From positions 1-64,000 of the forward strand of contig CAXBLT010000004.1 in NCBI GenBank assembly GCA_963976795.1: DNA of 64,000 nucleotides. Direction: 5' to 3'. Positions 54,765 to 61,805 of the stretch are shown one piece after another. Origin of the DNA: UBA7359 sp963976795 (GTDB taxonomy: Bacteria; Pseudomonadota; Gammaproteobacteria; Eutrophobiales; Eutrophobiaceae). Made by a program: the position numbers and the translations under genes. The notes beneath the pieces are model-generated. The model did no database searches, was not told where the DNA came from, and worked only from the letters and a program-made list of their open reading frames with translations. Position 1 is the first letter of the stretch. Each line of letters begins with the position of its first letter.

Positions 54765-55736
54765 TCAGAGATTATCCAAAGGTGATTTTACGCCATGCCC
54801 GCCTTTGTTAAGGACATGTGTGTAAATCATCGTTGTATTCACATTCGAGTGTCCCATCAATTCTTGTACCGTTCTTATATCGTATCCGTTTTCTAATAAA
54901 TGAGTTGCAAACGAATGTCGAAAGACATGTGCCGTAACATGTTTCATGATATTTGCTTTTCTTACAGCATTGCTAATCGCTCGTGATACAGACTTTGTAT
55001 GAATATGGTGACGACCAATATTCCTTGTAATGGGATCAGTAGATGTTTTATGTGATGCAAATATATATTGCCATTTAAGTTGTTTCCCTGCGTTCGGGTA
55101 TTTTCTGACTAATGCATCAGGCATATGTACATGCGTAATACCCTTTATTTTATCAATCTCATGAAACTGTTGCGCTTTATCGATCGCCAGTTTTAAACCG
55201 GGAATAACAAACTCAGGTAATAACGTTCTTCTATCTTTATTGCCTTTGCCTCTTCTAACTGTAATCTCACATCGTTCAATATCAACGTCTAACATTCTCA
55301 ATTCAAGACATTCATTTAGCCTTAAACCTGCGCCGTACATTAAACCGACCATTGTTTTATGAGGTTCGTTCAAATACTCAAACACACGTTTAACTTCATT
55401 TTGAGTCAATACAACTGGTAGTCGTTTTGGTTTTCGTGCATATTGAAATTCAGGAATTTCACCAACGTCAATATCAAGGATTTGTTTGTACAAAAATATT
55501 ATTGCACTTAACGCTTGATTTTGGGTTGAAGCAGAAACATTTTCTTTATTTGCCAGGTAATTTAAAAAACTGGAAAGCTCTTCACCACCCAACTCTTTCG
55601 GATGACGTTTTCCATGAAACAAAATATATCGACGTATCCATTGAACGTATGATTGTTCTGTTTTTCTAGAATAGTGCAAAAACCGAATCTTCTGTCTGAC
55701 TTGTTCGAGTAGTTTAGGTGGGCGATTTGCATCCAT
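54765..55736 (-). CDS. intI: Integron integrase IntI
   Basis: 323 residues. Tyrosine recombinase with the catalytic set R139, H270, R273, H296 and nucleophile Y305 (GAGLRLNE, HVFRHSFATH, MGHSNV, IYTHVL). The segment around residues 208-226 (ALVRKYPNAGKQLKWQYIF) is the insertion found only in IntI, which contacts folded attC sites, so it is not an ordinary XerC/D-like enzyme. It is transcribed away from the cassettes, the classic layout. It appears intact, so the array may be active. Confidence 0.95.
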   Translation of the reverse strand: MDANRPPKLLEQVRQKIRFLHYSRKTEQSYVQWIRRYILFHGKRHPKELGGEELSSFLNYLANKENVSASTQNQALSAIIFLYKQILDIDVGEIPEFQYARKPKRLPVVLTQNEVKRVFEYLNEPHKTMVGLMYGAGLRLNECLELRMLDVDIERCEITVRRGKGNKDRRTLLPEFVIPGLKLAIDKAQQFHEIDKIKGITHVHMPDALVRKYPNAGKQLKWQYIFASHKTSTDPITRNIGRHHIHTKSVSRAISNAVRKANIMKHVTAHVFRHSFATHLLENGYDIRTVQELMGHSNVNTTMIYTHVLNKGGHGVKSPLDNL

Positions 55737-56027
55737 ACAATCTCCTCCATAAGATTAATTTCAAAATAAATGTCCGCTAAAAGGATTTTATCTAAATTTA
55801 TAAGTTATTGAAATTACTTTATTAAATAGCACTTTCCCAATCGCTATAATATAGGGTAACACCCTGACACTGGATATTAAAAACAGCAAAGTGGACACCT
55901 TGGATATAGAGCCACTATAATTTGTTGACCACATATCTTGTTGAAACAAGGAGCGTTTTTCATCATGTTCACTTTAAAATATATAATACATTATCGGACA
56001 AAGTGTCCGATAACACATAGTTATAAA
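55737..56027 (+). other. attI region and putative cassette promoter
   Basis: A 291-base AT-rich stretch between intI and the first cassette. The first cassette joins at G56020^T56021 (GTTATAA core), which marks attI. TATAAT at 55845-55850, with a weak TTAAAT 17 bases upstream, is a possible Pc promoter firing into the cassettes. No CTGT-N8-ACAG LexA box was seen. Confidence 0.6.
55991..56013. repeat. Perfect 23-bp palindrome at attI
   Basis: TTATCGGACA, AAG, TGTCCGATAA: ten-base arms with no mismatch, seven bases before the attI cut point. It may be a repressor site, a folded attI element or a terminator-like block on read-through into cassette 1. Confidence 0.85.
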
Positions 56028-56087
56028 AAATCGTAATGATTAAAAGTTTGTACTAATAAAACTTATGCTAACGGATTAACACTAACA

Positions 56088-56270
56088 ATGAATTACCCAA
56101 TCAAGATGACGACATTCTTTAAAAAAAATGTTACTACTGAAGTGCATGATCAGTTGCGAGTGAAGCGAGCTTCCAATCGACAATCTGTCATCACTTCAGC
56201 AAAGCATTCAAACAATGTTCGCGCGTTCAGTTTATTTAACCTCGTTAAAATACACGGGGCGCATTCCTGA
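56088..56270 (+). CDS. Possible small cassette protein, 60 residues (copy 1)
   Basis: An ATG-started 60-codon frame fills the part of cassette 1 before its attC. The product is basic, with no membrane segment and no family I recognise (MTTFFKKNVTTEVHDQLRVK near the start). No good ribosome binding site precedes it, so the cassette could instead be non-coding. The frame is fully preserved in the duplicate, but that duplicate is too recent to prove selection. Confidence 0.3.
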   Translation: MNYPIKMTTFFKKNVTTEVHDQLRVKRASNRQSVITSAKHSNNVRAFSLFNLVKIHGAHS

Positions 56271-56294
56271 TGAAGACGACTTCAGACGGGATTT

Positions 56295-56385
56295 TTATAA
56301 CAAGACATTCAAATGGACGTGTCAAAAGCATAGGTCGCTTCGCGATCATAAAAGATGTCACGCCATTTAATTCAGATCGTTATAA
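56295..56385 (+). other. attC of cassette 1
   Basis: R'' TTATAAC (56295-56301) and R' GTTATAA (56379-56385). Arms ATTCAAATGG-ACGTG and CACG-CCATTTAATT pair, and an inner GGTCGC/GCGATC stem closes the loop. R'' is the complement of the cassette's own 5' end. Confidence 0.88.
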
Positions 56386-56446
56386 AAAATCGTAATGATT
56401 AAAAGTTTGTACTAATAAAACTTATGCTAACGGATTAACACTAACA

Positions 56447-56629
56447 ATGAATTACCCAATCAAGATGACGACATTCTTTAAAAAAAATGTTACTACTGAA
56501 GTGCATGATCAGTTGCGAGTGAAGCGAGCTTCCAATCGACAATCTGTCATCACTTCAGCAAAGCATTCAAACAATGTTCGCGCGTTCAGTTTATTTAACC
56601 TCGTTAAAATACACGGGGCGCATTCCTGA
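56447..56629 (+). CDS. Possible small cassette protein, 60 residues (copy 2)
   Basis: Identical to the frame at 56088-56270, in the second copy of the 359-base cassette. The same caution applies: no clear ribosome binding site and no known family. Confidence 0.3.
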   Translation: MNYPIKMTTFFKKNVTTEVHDQLRVKRASNRQSVITSAKHSNNVRAFSLFNLVKIHGAHS

Positions 56630-56653
56630 TGAAGACGACTTCAGACGGGATTT

Positions 56654-56744
56654 TTATAACAAGACATTCAAATGGACGTGTCAAAAGCATAGGTCGCTTC
56701 GCGATCATAAAAGATGCCACGCCATTTAATTCAGATCGTTATGG
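56654..56744 (+). other. attC of cassette 2
   Basis: Copy of the cassette 1 attC with one substitution (C56717). R' is GTTATGG because the next cassette starts TTATGG. Confidence 0.88.
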
Positions 56745-56757
56745 GCAAAAAAGTGAA

Positions 56758-57066
56758 ATGAAGATAATTCTAACACTCGTATTTTCTTTGATCCTGTTAG
56801 CTTGTGATGGCAAAGATAAAGAAGATCAATATACATATGCGCCAACAAGGTTTGATGGCAGTAATTTTGTAGTCAGTAATTCACTTGAGTCTAGCGCTCA
56901 CTACGATAGAGTAGAAAAGGTATTGCAATATTATAAAGTTGGCTATAAACGAATTAAAAAAACAGAAATTGTGCTTGATAAGCCTACATCATTAGAAATG
57001 CTATTTAATTACACCAAAAAATCTGAAGATAGTGATTGGTTAGCAAGTCATGTAACAAAGCCATAA
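56758..57066 (+). CDS. Cassette 3 lipoprotein, 102 residues
   Basis: The start is ATG 56758, 20 bases inside the cassette. The longer frame from 56629 would begin in the previous cassette's attC and is rejected. A hydrophobic stretch ends in LILLAC, a lipobox with the modified Cys at residue 16, so it is a lipoprotein. Mature part about 86 residues, charged, with no known family. The stop falls at the beginning of its attC. Confidence 0.65.
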   Translation: MKIILTLVFSLILLACDGKDKEDQYTYAPTRFDGSNFVVSNSLESSAHYDRVEKVLQYYKVGYKRIKKTEIVLDKPTSLEMLFNYTKKSEDSDWLASHVTKP

Positions 57067-57132
57067 CAAGTGGTTGCATTGGAAAAACATTACGCTAGCG
57101 CTCCATGTTTTCCACTGAACCAGGCGTTATAC
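57061..57132 (+). other. attC of cassette 3
   Basis: R'' CCATAAC and R' GTTATAC. TGGTTGCA-TTGGAAAACAT pairs imperfectly with ATGTTTTCCA-CTGAACCA, leaving unpaired bases, the usual single-strand recognition features. R'' matches cassette 3's own start TTATGG. Confidence 0.9.
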
Positions 57133-57138
57133 GCAAGA

Positions 57139-57612
57139 ATGATATATAAATGCGATCACTGTTATTTGGAGTTAGAAAAATTACCTGATATAGCTTTTTG
57201 TCCGGAGTGTGATAGCCCGAATATTAAAGAAATTTTAGATCGTGATGTTATAGACAATTCACCTCCAAACAAAGCAGAGAGAATATATGCATATATCTCA
57301 GGCAGCTATTTTCTTCTAATATCAATATTCATATTCTTATCATCTTGGGTATCAAGTTCATTTTTCATCTTTTTATTAGGTTTTTTATTTTTCGTTCCGG
57401 GCATTTATAGAGTAAATCCTAAAAGCTTAATACATAGAAGAAAAACACCTTTAAGATTACCAGGCCCAATTACGCTGCCTAAACCCCCTTGGAAATTTCG
57501 CGCAATTATACTATTAGCTTTGACTCTCTTTATAATTGCTCCATATTTTTGGAATGCCCCTGTTGATAAAGCTTATTTCTTAATCATATTATGGTTAATA
57601 TTTTTAACATAG
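57139..57612 (+). CDS. Cassette 4 zinc-ribbon membrane protein, 157 residues
   Basis: The start is ATG 57139, 13 bases inside the cassette; the longer frame from 57070 runs through an attC. The first about 30 residues hold two CxxC pairs (CDHC, CPEC), a zinc ribbon. Two hydrophobic hairpins follow: about 57-92 (YFLLISIFIFLSSWV, FIFLLGFLFFVPGIY) and about 123-156. Function unknown. The stop is within a few bases of the attC. Confidence 0.65.
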   Translation: MIYKCDHCYLELEKLPDIAFCPECDSPNIKEILDRDVIDNSPPNKAERIYAYISGSYFLLISIFIFLSSWVSSSFFIFLLGFLFFVPGIYRVNPKSLIHRRKTPLRLPGPITLPKPPWKFRAIILLALTLFIIAPYFWNAPVDKAYFLIILWLIFLT

Positions 57613-57613
57613 C

Positions 57614-57692
57614 GTATAACAAGAAAATCCAGCCGACCTTCGAAAGCGTCGCTTCACTCTGCTTTCTCGGCCGGCTGATTTAAACGTTATGT
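57614..57692 (+). other. attC of cassette 4
   Basis: R'' GTATAAC and R' GTTATGT. AATCCAGCCG pairs with CGGCTGATT, with a further GAAAGC-type inner stem. R'' matches cassette 4's own start TTATAC. Confidence 0.9.
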
Positions 57693-57738
57693 GTTTCTTG
57701 CTGTCGGGTAACTTTTAGCTTCTAACGGTGCAAGGGAA

Positions 57739-59763
57739 ATGAAAAAAATCGATTTTCATATTCATACAATCCCATCGGTACGAGATGCTCATTTCGTATT
57801 TAGCATGGACACGCTTACAAGCTATGTCCTTGAACGAAAATTAGACGCTATTGCGATTACGAATCACGACCTTTTTGATATCGCACAATTTTCCCAAATT
57901 GCAGAAATACTCGAGGTGCCTGTTTTCCCAGGCATTGAGATAAATATGCAATCAGGGCATTTGTTAGTTATTGATGACATAAACCGTTTGGAAGAATTTC
58001 AGGAGAAGGCAGATAAAATTCGCGCGATCGTTAAGAAAGTCGAAGACTATGTCACATTTGATAAATTGATCGAAATCTATGGTGATTTAGGAGAGTATTT
58101 GGTCATTCCCCATTATCAAAAGAAACCTGCTATCTCGGGAGATGAGCTTAATTGGATACTACCTTATGCATTCGCTGGTGAAGTTGATTCTCCGAAAAAG
58201 TTTGTCAGAATGTGGAACGATTCTAACCAACCCACACCAGTACTTTTCAGTGATATGAGAATAAAGGAGAACCTAACCAAGTTTTCTAGTAGGTCTACCA
58301 GTATTGATTGCGGCGAATTGACTGTAAAAAAAATAAAATTATGCCTTAAAGATAAAGCGAAGGTTCTTCTATCGCCCAAAGATGGAAACAAACTATTCGA
58401 AGCGCTTCCGAATGGCCAGATGATTTCTACCGGGCTTAATGTTGTCCTGGGAGGCCGGTCAACAGGTAAAACTGTAACGTTAGAAAAAATTGCCGAACAG
58501 ATGTATGACCCACTGCATATTGAACAATTTGATTTGGTCCAAAAAGAGGAGGAGCTAGACAAACGGTTATTTGAAGAGGCCGTGACACGCGATAAATCTC
58601 ATGTGGAAGAAAATCACCTGCGACCATTCAAAGAAGTGGTAGATAGTGTTTTGAGTATCGATATAGCTGAAAACGAAAAAGACGTTTCCAACTACATTGC
58701 GACACTAATGAAATCGGCATCTGAAACCGCGCTAAGAGATACATTTTCAAATACCGCTCTTTTCGAAGAAACTACATTCCCAGTCACTTCCGATGACACG
58801 TTGAAAGCGTTAATACGGTCGGTTCAGCAGCTTATTGCAAACGCGGATTATAAAAAGATCATCGAGAAATACGTCGATAGATCAAAACTGAGAGAACTAG
58901 CTTGCGAGTTGATTGAAGAGAGATGGCGCCAAGAAGATGAAATAAGTCAGAAAACTGAGGTAAATTCACTAATAAATGAGATTAAGCAAGAATTAGATCT
59001 CAAATCCGCAGTTGCACCGATTAGCTCCGTTGACTTATATGGCGTAACTCTAGATCAAATTAGGATTGATAGGTTTACTGAGATCGTCAAGCTTTTAAAA
59101 TTCGAGAAGGATATACACGATGAAAAAATTCAAAACTTTAGGGTTGTGGCAAAGAGAAGCCCATTTAAAGGTGCTCAAGAATTACATGACAAATTAGCTC
59201 GCCAAGCATCTTTTTCAGCGGCGTTCAGTGTCTACAATGACCCCTATCGATATCTCCAAGAATTAAAGTGTATTTCGGCACTTCCAAAGACAGAGATTTA
59301 TAAGTATTTCGCAAAAACTGACTATAAAATTCTAAATAATGATGGCATAGAAGTTTCTGGTGGAGAGCGTTCTGAGTTTAGGTTGGTCCAAAAGATAAAA
59401 CGCGCCACAGTTCATGACATTCTTCTAATAGATGAACCTGAATCTGGGTTTGACAACATTTTTTTGAAATCAAATGTAAACCAAATTATTAAGGACCTTT
59501 CAAAGACACTACCTGTAGTAATTGTCACTCATAATAGCACCATAGGGGCTTCAATCGGGGCGGACTACTTTCTCCACACTTCGAAGGAATACGATGACGG
59601 CAAAGCTATTTTCAAAATTTATTCAGGCTATCCCGCAGACACTTACTTAACATCAATCGATGGGGCTAGTATTGAAAATTACTCATCAACTATAAACGCA
59701 CTAGAAGCCGGAGCGGACGCTTACAAAGCCAGGAACGAATTCTATGAGAATATTAAAAATTGA
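57739..59763 (+). CDS. Cassette 5 PHP-domain/ABC-type ATPase protein
   Basis: 674 residues. N-terminal PHP metallo-phosphoesterase domain: H7/H9 (HIHT), H43-D44 (TNHD), E67, H74 and H125 (IPHY); the last motif is SDMRI (D172) where many PHP proteins have an extra His. Then an SMC/ABC-type ATPase: Walker A GGRSTGKT (238-245), a long helical middle (about 260-500), signature SGGERSE (540-546), Walker B ILLIDEPESG (D565/E566) and a switch His at 598 (VTHNS). PHP-ATPase fusions of the TrlF kind are known but poorly understood; a nuclease-like role in phage or plasmid defence is inference. Confidence 0.8.
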   Translation: MKKIDFHIHTIPSVRDAHFVFSMDTLTSYVLERKLDAIAITNHDLFDIAQFSQIAEILEVPVFPGIEINMQSGHLLVIDDINRLEEFQEKADKIRAIVKKVEDYVTFDKLIEIYGDLGEYLVIPHYQKKPAISGDELNWILPYAFAGEVDSPKKFVRMWNDSNQPTPVLFSDMRIKENLTKFSSRSTSIDCGELTVKKIKLCLKDKAKVLLSPKDGNKLFEALPNGQMISTGLNVVLGGRSTGKTVTLEKIAEQMYDPLHIEQFDLVQKEEELDKRLFEEAVTRDKSHVEENHLRPFKEVVDSVLSIDIAENEKDVSNYIATLMKSASETALRDTFSNTALFEETTFPVTSDDTLKALIRSVQQLIANADYKKIIEKYVDRSKLRELACELIEERWRQEDEISQKTEVNSLINEIKQELDLKSAVAPISSVDLYGVTLDQIRIDRFTEIVKLLKFEKDIHDEKIQNFRVVAKRSPFKGAQELHDKLARQASFSAAFSVYNDPYRYLQELKCISALPKTEIYKYFAKTDYKILNNDGIEVSGGERSEFRLVQKIKRATVHDILLIDEPESGFDNIFLKSNVNQIIKDLSKTLPVVIVTHNSTIGASIGADYFLHTSKEYDDGKAIFKIYSGYPADTYLTSIDGASIENYSSTINALEAGADAYKARNEFYENIKN

Positions 59764-60037
59764 AGACAGCAACGGTCACTTTAGCGTTAATGGCGAGGGG
59801 TTTGTATCTATTGATAAGCTCGACAAGGAGGGTTTACTCAATTTGGTTAAACTTGCGCTGACAGATGAGATAGAAATGGACGACTATGATTCAGAGATAC
59901 TAAAGAATGAAGCTCACCGAATCATTTACAGAAGCGTACACAAAAAACTTCAAGAACTAGCTGCGCGCAAAGACGAGTTTTTTGACAAGTCAGAGAGAGA
60001 GTTTTACGAAATATACGAACACTATAAAAATTCATAG
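59744..60037 (+). CDS. Cassette 5 small partner protein, 97 residues
   Basis: Starts 20 bases inside the end of the PHP-ATPase gene in another frame, so it is probably translated by coupling. Acidic, mostly helical, no export signal, no family I recognise (SIDKLDKEGLLNLVKLAL, HKKLQELAARKDEFF). The overlap inside one cassette argues that the two proteins work as a unit, for example as an ATPase accessory or as an immunity or regulatory subunit. Confidence 0.7.
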   Translation: MRILKIEDSNGHFSVNGEGFVSIDKLDKEGLLNLVKLALTDEIEMDDYDSEILKNEAHRIIYRSVHKKLQELAARKDEFFDKSEREFYEIYEHYKNS

Positions 60038-60094
60038 TATTGGCAGTGAGTGCTGGAGTGAAATCGCACCAGTGTTGAATTTTATCGAAGAAAC

Positions 60095-60166
60095 ACATAA
60101 CAAGGGCATGCAGTGGACGCACCGCTCGCTGCGCTCGCGTTGCGCCACTGATGCCGGGCGTTATGG
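60095..60166 (+). other. attC of cassette 5
   Basis: R'' ACATAAC and R' GTTATGG. GGGCAT-GCAGTGG pairs with CCACTG-ATGCC, with a CGCTCGCTGCGCTCGCG inner loop. R'' matches cassette 5's own start TTATGT, 2.4 kb away. Confidence 0.92.
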
Positions 60167-60460
60167 GTTTTTAAGCTTCGGTTCAACGTCCATACTGCTG
60201 TGAAGAACACGAGCAATAAAAACAGTGCTATTTCTATTTTCATAGAAAATAATATGGCTCTCATAACAATGCTTTCTTAAGCCTGAAATAATATAGTCAC
60301 AAGTAATGCCAGAAAGAGGGTTCTCTGCTAAACAATGGAACGCCAAATCCAAACCTTTAAGATAATCTATACGCTGGCTGGTTCCCCAGGTCTTTTGTGT
60401 ATATGCAGCGATATTTTTCAAATCGGCCCGCGCGGCTCTGGAAACTACAAATGAGCTCAT
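60161..60460 (-). CDS. parE: ParE/RelE-family toxin (cassette 6)
   Basis: 99 residues. VVSRAARADLKNIAAYTQKTWGTSQRIDYLKGL and the C-terminal HIIFYENRNSTVFIARVLHSSMD are ParE hallmarks. ParE toxins poison DNA gyrase. The start overlaps the antitoxin stop by four bases (ATGA). The stop codon is made by the first three bases of the cassette (TTA on the plus strand), so the gene spans from the exact cassette edge. Confidence 0.88.
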   Translation of the reverse strand: MSSFVVSRAARADLKNIAAYTQKTWGTSQRIDYLKGLDLAFHCLAENPLSGITCDYIISGLRKHCYESHIIFYENRNSTVFIARVLHSSMDVEPKLKNP

Positions 60461-60699
60461 TTACCAAGCTCATCATCAAGTTCCTTCATCAGGCTATCGT
60501 AACTATATTCAGTCGTACCGCTAGCTATGCCTTCCTGTATAAGAGTTCGCAATGTTTCAAGCTTTCTATCTTCATCTTCAAGTTTGCGCAAACCTGCACG
60601 AATTACTTCACTTGCAGAACCATAGCGCCCGTCAGATACTTGACGAGATATAAATTCATCAAAATGGTTGCCCAAACTAATGCTGGTATTTTTAGCCAT
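60457..60699 (-). CDS. parD: ParD-family antitoxin (cassette 6)
   Basis: 80 residues. Ribbon-helix-helix DNA-binding start (NTSISLGNHFDEFISRQV, RYGSASEVIRAGLRKLEDE), then an acidic C-terminal tail that wraps the toxin. It is first in the operon, as usual for ParDE. The pair is transcribed against the cassette array and so needs its own promoter. Such pairs stabilise large integron arrays by punishing cassette loss. Confidence 0.9.
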   Translation of the reverse strand: MAKNTSISLGNHFDEFISRQVSDGRYGSASEVIRAGLRKLEDEDRKLETLRTLIQEGIASGTTEYSYDSLMKELDDELGK

Positions 60700-60715
60700 A
60701 ATTTACCTCACTTAT

Positions 60716-60738
60716 ACCAATATTTACTATATTTTGGT
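60716..60738 (-). promoter_or_regulatory. Putative ParD operator/promoter
   Basis: ACCAA at 60716-60720 and TTGGT at 60734-60738 flank an AT-rich core, an inverted repeat 17 bases or so before the parD start. RHH antitoxins bind such repeats to repress their own operon. Confidence 0.5.
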
Positions 60739-60745
60739 ACAACAC

Positions 60746-60836
60746 CCACAACAAGTCAATCAAGTGCGTGCGCAAAATACGCGCACTGGACACAAAGCTG
60801 CTTCGCATCTTTGTTCCACTTATTGAAACGTTAGAA
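60746..60836 (+). other. attC of cassette 6
   Basis: R'' CCACAAC and R' GTTAGAA. TCAATCAAGTG pairs with CACTTATTGA, with inner GCGTGCGC/GCGCGC and AAGCTGCTTCGC parts. R'' has one mismatch to the complement of the cassette's own start (CCATAAC). Confidence 0.85.
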
Positions 60837-60842
60837 GATAAT

Positions 60843-61307
60843 ATGAACTTACTCTTAATCGTGGTACCAATTTTATCTTTCATTTTGTTCGGTTCCATTG
60901 TCGCAATTGTTGCTCCTTTTAAAATATTCTCCACAATTTACACTGATCATTTTAAAAGAGAATTATCATTCGCAATTTTTACTTTTTTGGTTCTTCCGGT
61001 TTTAATAATTACATCACTAATGAACTATCAGCTGCACCATAATTTAAATAGTGACTTTCATAATGTTGTCCGCGTTGGAGGTATATTAGATACTTATATA
61101 TTTACCGTCTCCCCGGTATTTTTAGTAGTTGCTGTTCTTGTAAAGGCAAGTGGAAAGGAAGGCTTTAAATTACTCCTATGGGGCTCACTTTTTTTAACGT
61201 TTACCTTGCCTTTAGTGCTAGTAATTTTTGGCGTTCCAATTGGTGAGTTTTTTGTGAATATGTTGTGGGATGAAGGTATATCAGTAAGAAAGATCGTGTT
61301 TCATTAA
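60843..61307 (+). CDS. Cassette 7 membrane protein, 154 residues
   Basis: ATG 60843 lies 12 bases inside the cassette; the longer frame from 60768 runs through an attC. About four membrane spans (LLLIVVPILSFILFGSIVAIV, FAIFTFLVLPVLIITSL, TYIFTVSPVFLVVAVLV, LLLWGSLFLTFTLPLVLVIF). No catalytic motif and no family I recognise. The first bases (TTAGAAGATA) lack a normal ribosome site. Confidence 0.6.
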   Translation: MNLLLIVVPILSFILFGSIVAIVAPFKIFSTIYTDHFKRELSFAIFTFLVLPVLIITSLMNYQLHHNLNSDFHNVVRVGGILDTYIFTVSPVFLVVAVLVKASGKEGFKLLLWGSLFLTFTLPLVLVIFGVPIGEFFVNMLWDEGISVRKIVFH

Positions 61308-61313
61308 ATTATC

Positions 61314-61385
61314 TTCTAACAAAAAGCTCCAGCGGACGCGCAAAAGGCGCGCTAGATCAGCGCCCGTTGCTATTAGCTGTTATGT
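61314..61385 (+). other. attC of cassette 7
   Basis: R'' TTCTAAC and R' GTTATGT. AGCTCCAGCGGACGC pairs imperfectly with GCGCCCGTTGCTATTAGCT. R'' exactly matches the cassette's own start TTAGAA. Confidence 0.88.
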
Positions 61386-61431
61386 GACACCGAGCACGTG
61401 GGAAACAGCATTCGATTAGGAGCGTTAAGAT

Positions 61432-61710
61432 ATGATTAAAAAGCCATTGGCATCTGTACTTTTTTCCATGGTGATCTAGGCTCAAGTTAGTTTCGCTCAA
61501 GATCAGTCGGAACAGGATAGGAGCATGTGTAAGTACGGCGCTGATCATATGATTGAGATAGCAAAGCAATCTCTGAATGAGAAAAGTAGTCGGCCTGAGC
61601 GTATTGAAAAACGCAGAACATTAGTCGAAGAATGGAGCACACGAATGGCTAGCGGAGAAGCCCCCTGTAGTGTTTATGCAGACATTCAAAAAGAGGCTAC
61701 CACTTTCTAA
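61432..61710 (+). pseudogene. Cassette 8 secreted-protein gene with amber codon in signal peptide
   Basis: ATG 61432 with AGGAG about 11 bases upstream. Codons 1-15 and 17-24 form a normal signal peptide, interrupted by TAG at 61477-61479 (codon 16), then AQVSFAQDQ gives the cleavage site. The frame continues cleanly for 92 codons to TAA. The mature protein has two Cys (MCKYGAD, APCSVY) that may pair. Either a recent nonsense mutation, or read through with an amber suppressor. A start at ATG 61525 would lack the export signal. Confidence 0.7.
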
Positions 61711-61719
61711 TGCTTAGTC

Positions 61720-61780
61720 AGATAACTAGTGAAGGTTGTTGAGACGGCCGTACCGGCGGCCCCAACTGCAGGCGTTATGA
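61720..61780 (+). other. attC of cassette 8, end of the array
   Basis: R'' AGATAAC (one mismatch to the complement of the cassette start) and R' GTTATGA. GTTG-GGCCG/CGGCC-CAAC stem. Shortest attC here (61 bases). No further attC follows before the NADH dehydrogenase gene, so this is the distal edge. Confidence 0.8.
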
Positions 61781-61805
61781 TGACAGGAAGCAGACTAAAT
61801 ATAGT

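Larger units (their letters stand above)
56021..56738 (+). repeat. Tandem duplicate of a 359-base cassette (cassettes 1 and 2)
   Basis: 56021-56379 and 56380-56738 are identical except for T at 56358 against C at 56717, inside the attC arm. The duplication is bounded exactly by G^TT cut points, so it arose by cassette reinsertion or recombination between attC sites and is recent. Confidence 0.95.
54765..61780. mobile_element. Chromosomal integron: intI, attI and eight gene cassettes
   Basis: A divergent integrase gene is followed by an attI region and eight cassettes, each ending in an attC. Cut points (G^TT in the core) are after 56020 (attI), 56379, 56738, 57126, 57686, 60160, 60830, 61379 and 61774, giving cassettes of 359, 359, 388, 560, 2474, 670, 549 and 395 bases. 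The attC sites differ in length and sequence, as in non-Vibrio chromosomal integrons. Cassette 6 runs against the array; all other assigned ORFs run with it. Confidence 0.92.

Noticed and set aside
54765..55736. Integrase as an ordinary phage or XerC-type recombinase
   Set aside because: The 208-226 insertion and adjacent attC array identify IntI; no phage genes or tRNA target are present.
55737..56020. LexA box controlling intI
   Set aside because: No CTGT-N8-ACAG match near the intI start; the palindrome present has a different sequence.
56629..56757. Upstream extension of the cassette 3 lipoprotein frame
   Set aside because: It would start in the attC of cassette 2 and bury the lipoprotein signal inside the protein.
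57070..57138. Upstream extension of the cassette 4 frame
   Set aside because: It runs through an attC hairpin; ATG 57139 sits just inside the cassette and begins the zinc ribbon.
60397..60834. Plus-strand 145-codon frame across cassette 6
   Set aside because: It is antisense to parD/parE, which have clear family signatures, and it crosses the attC.
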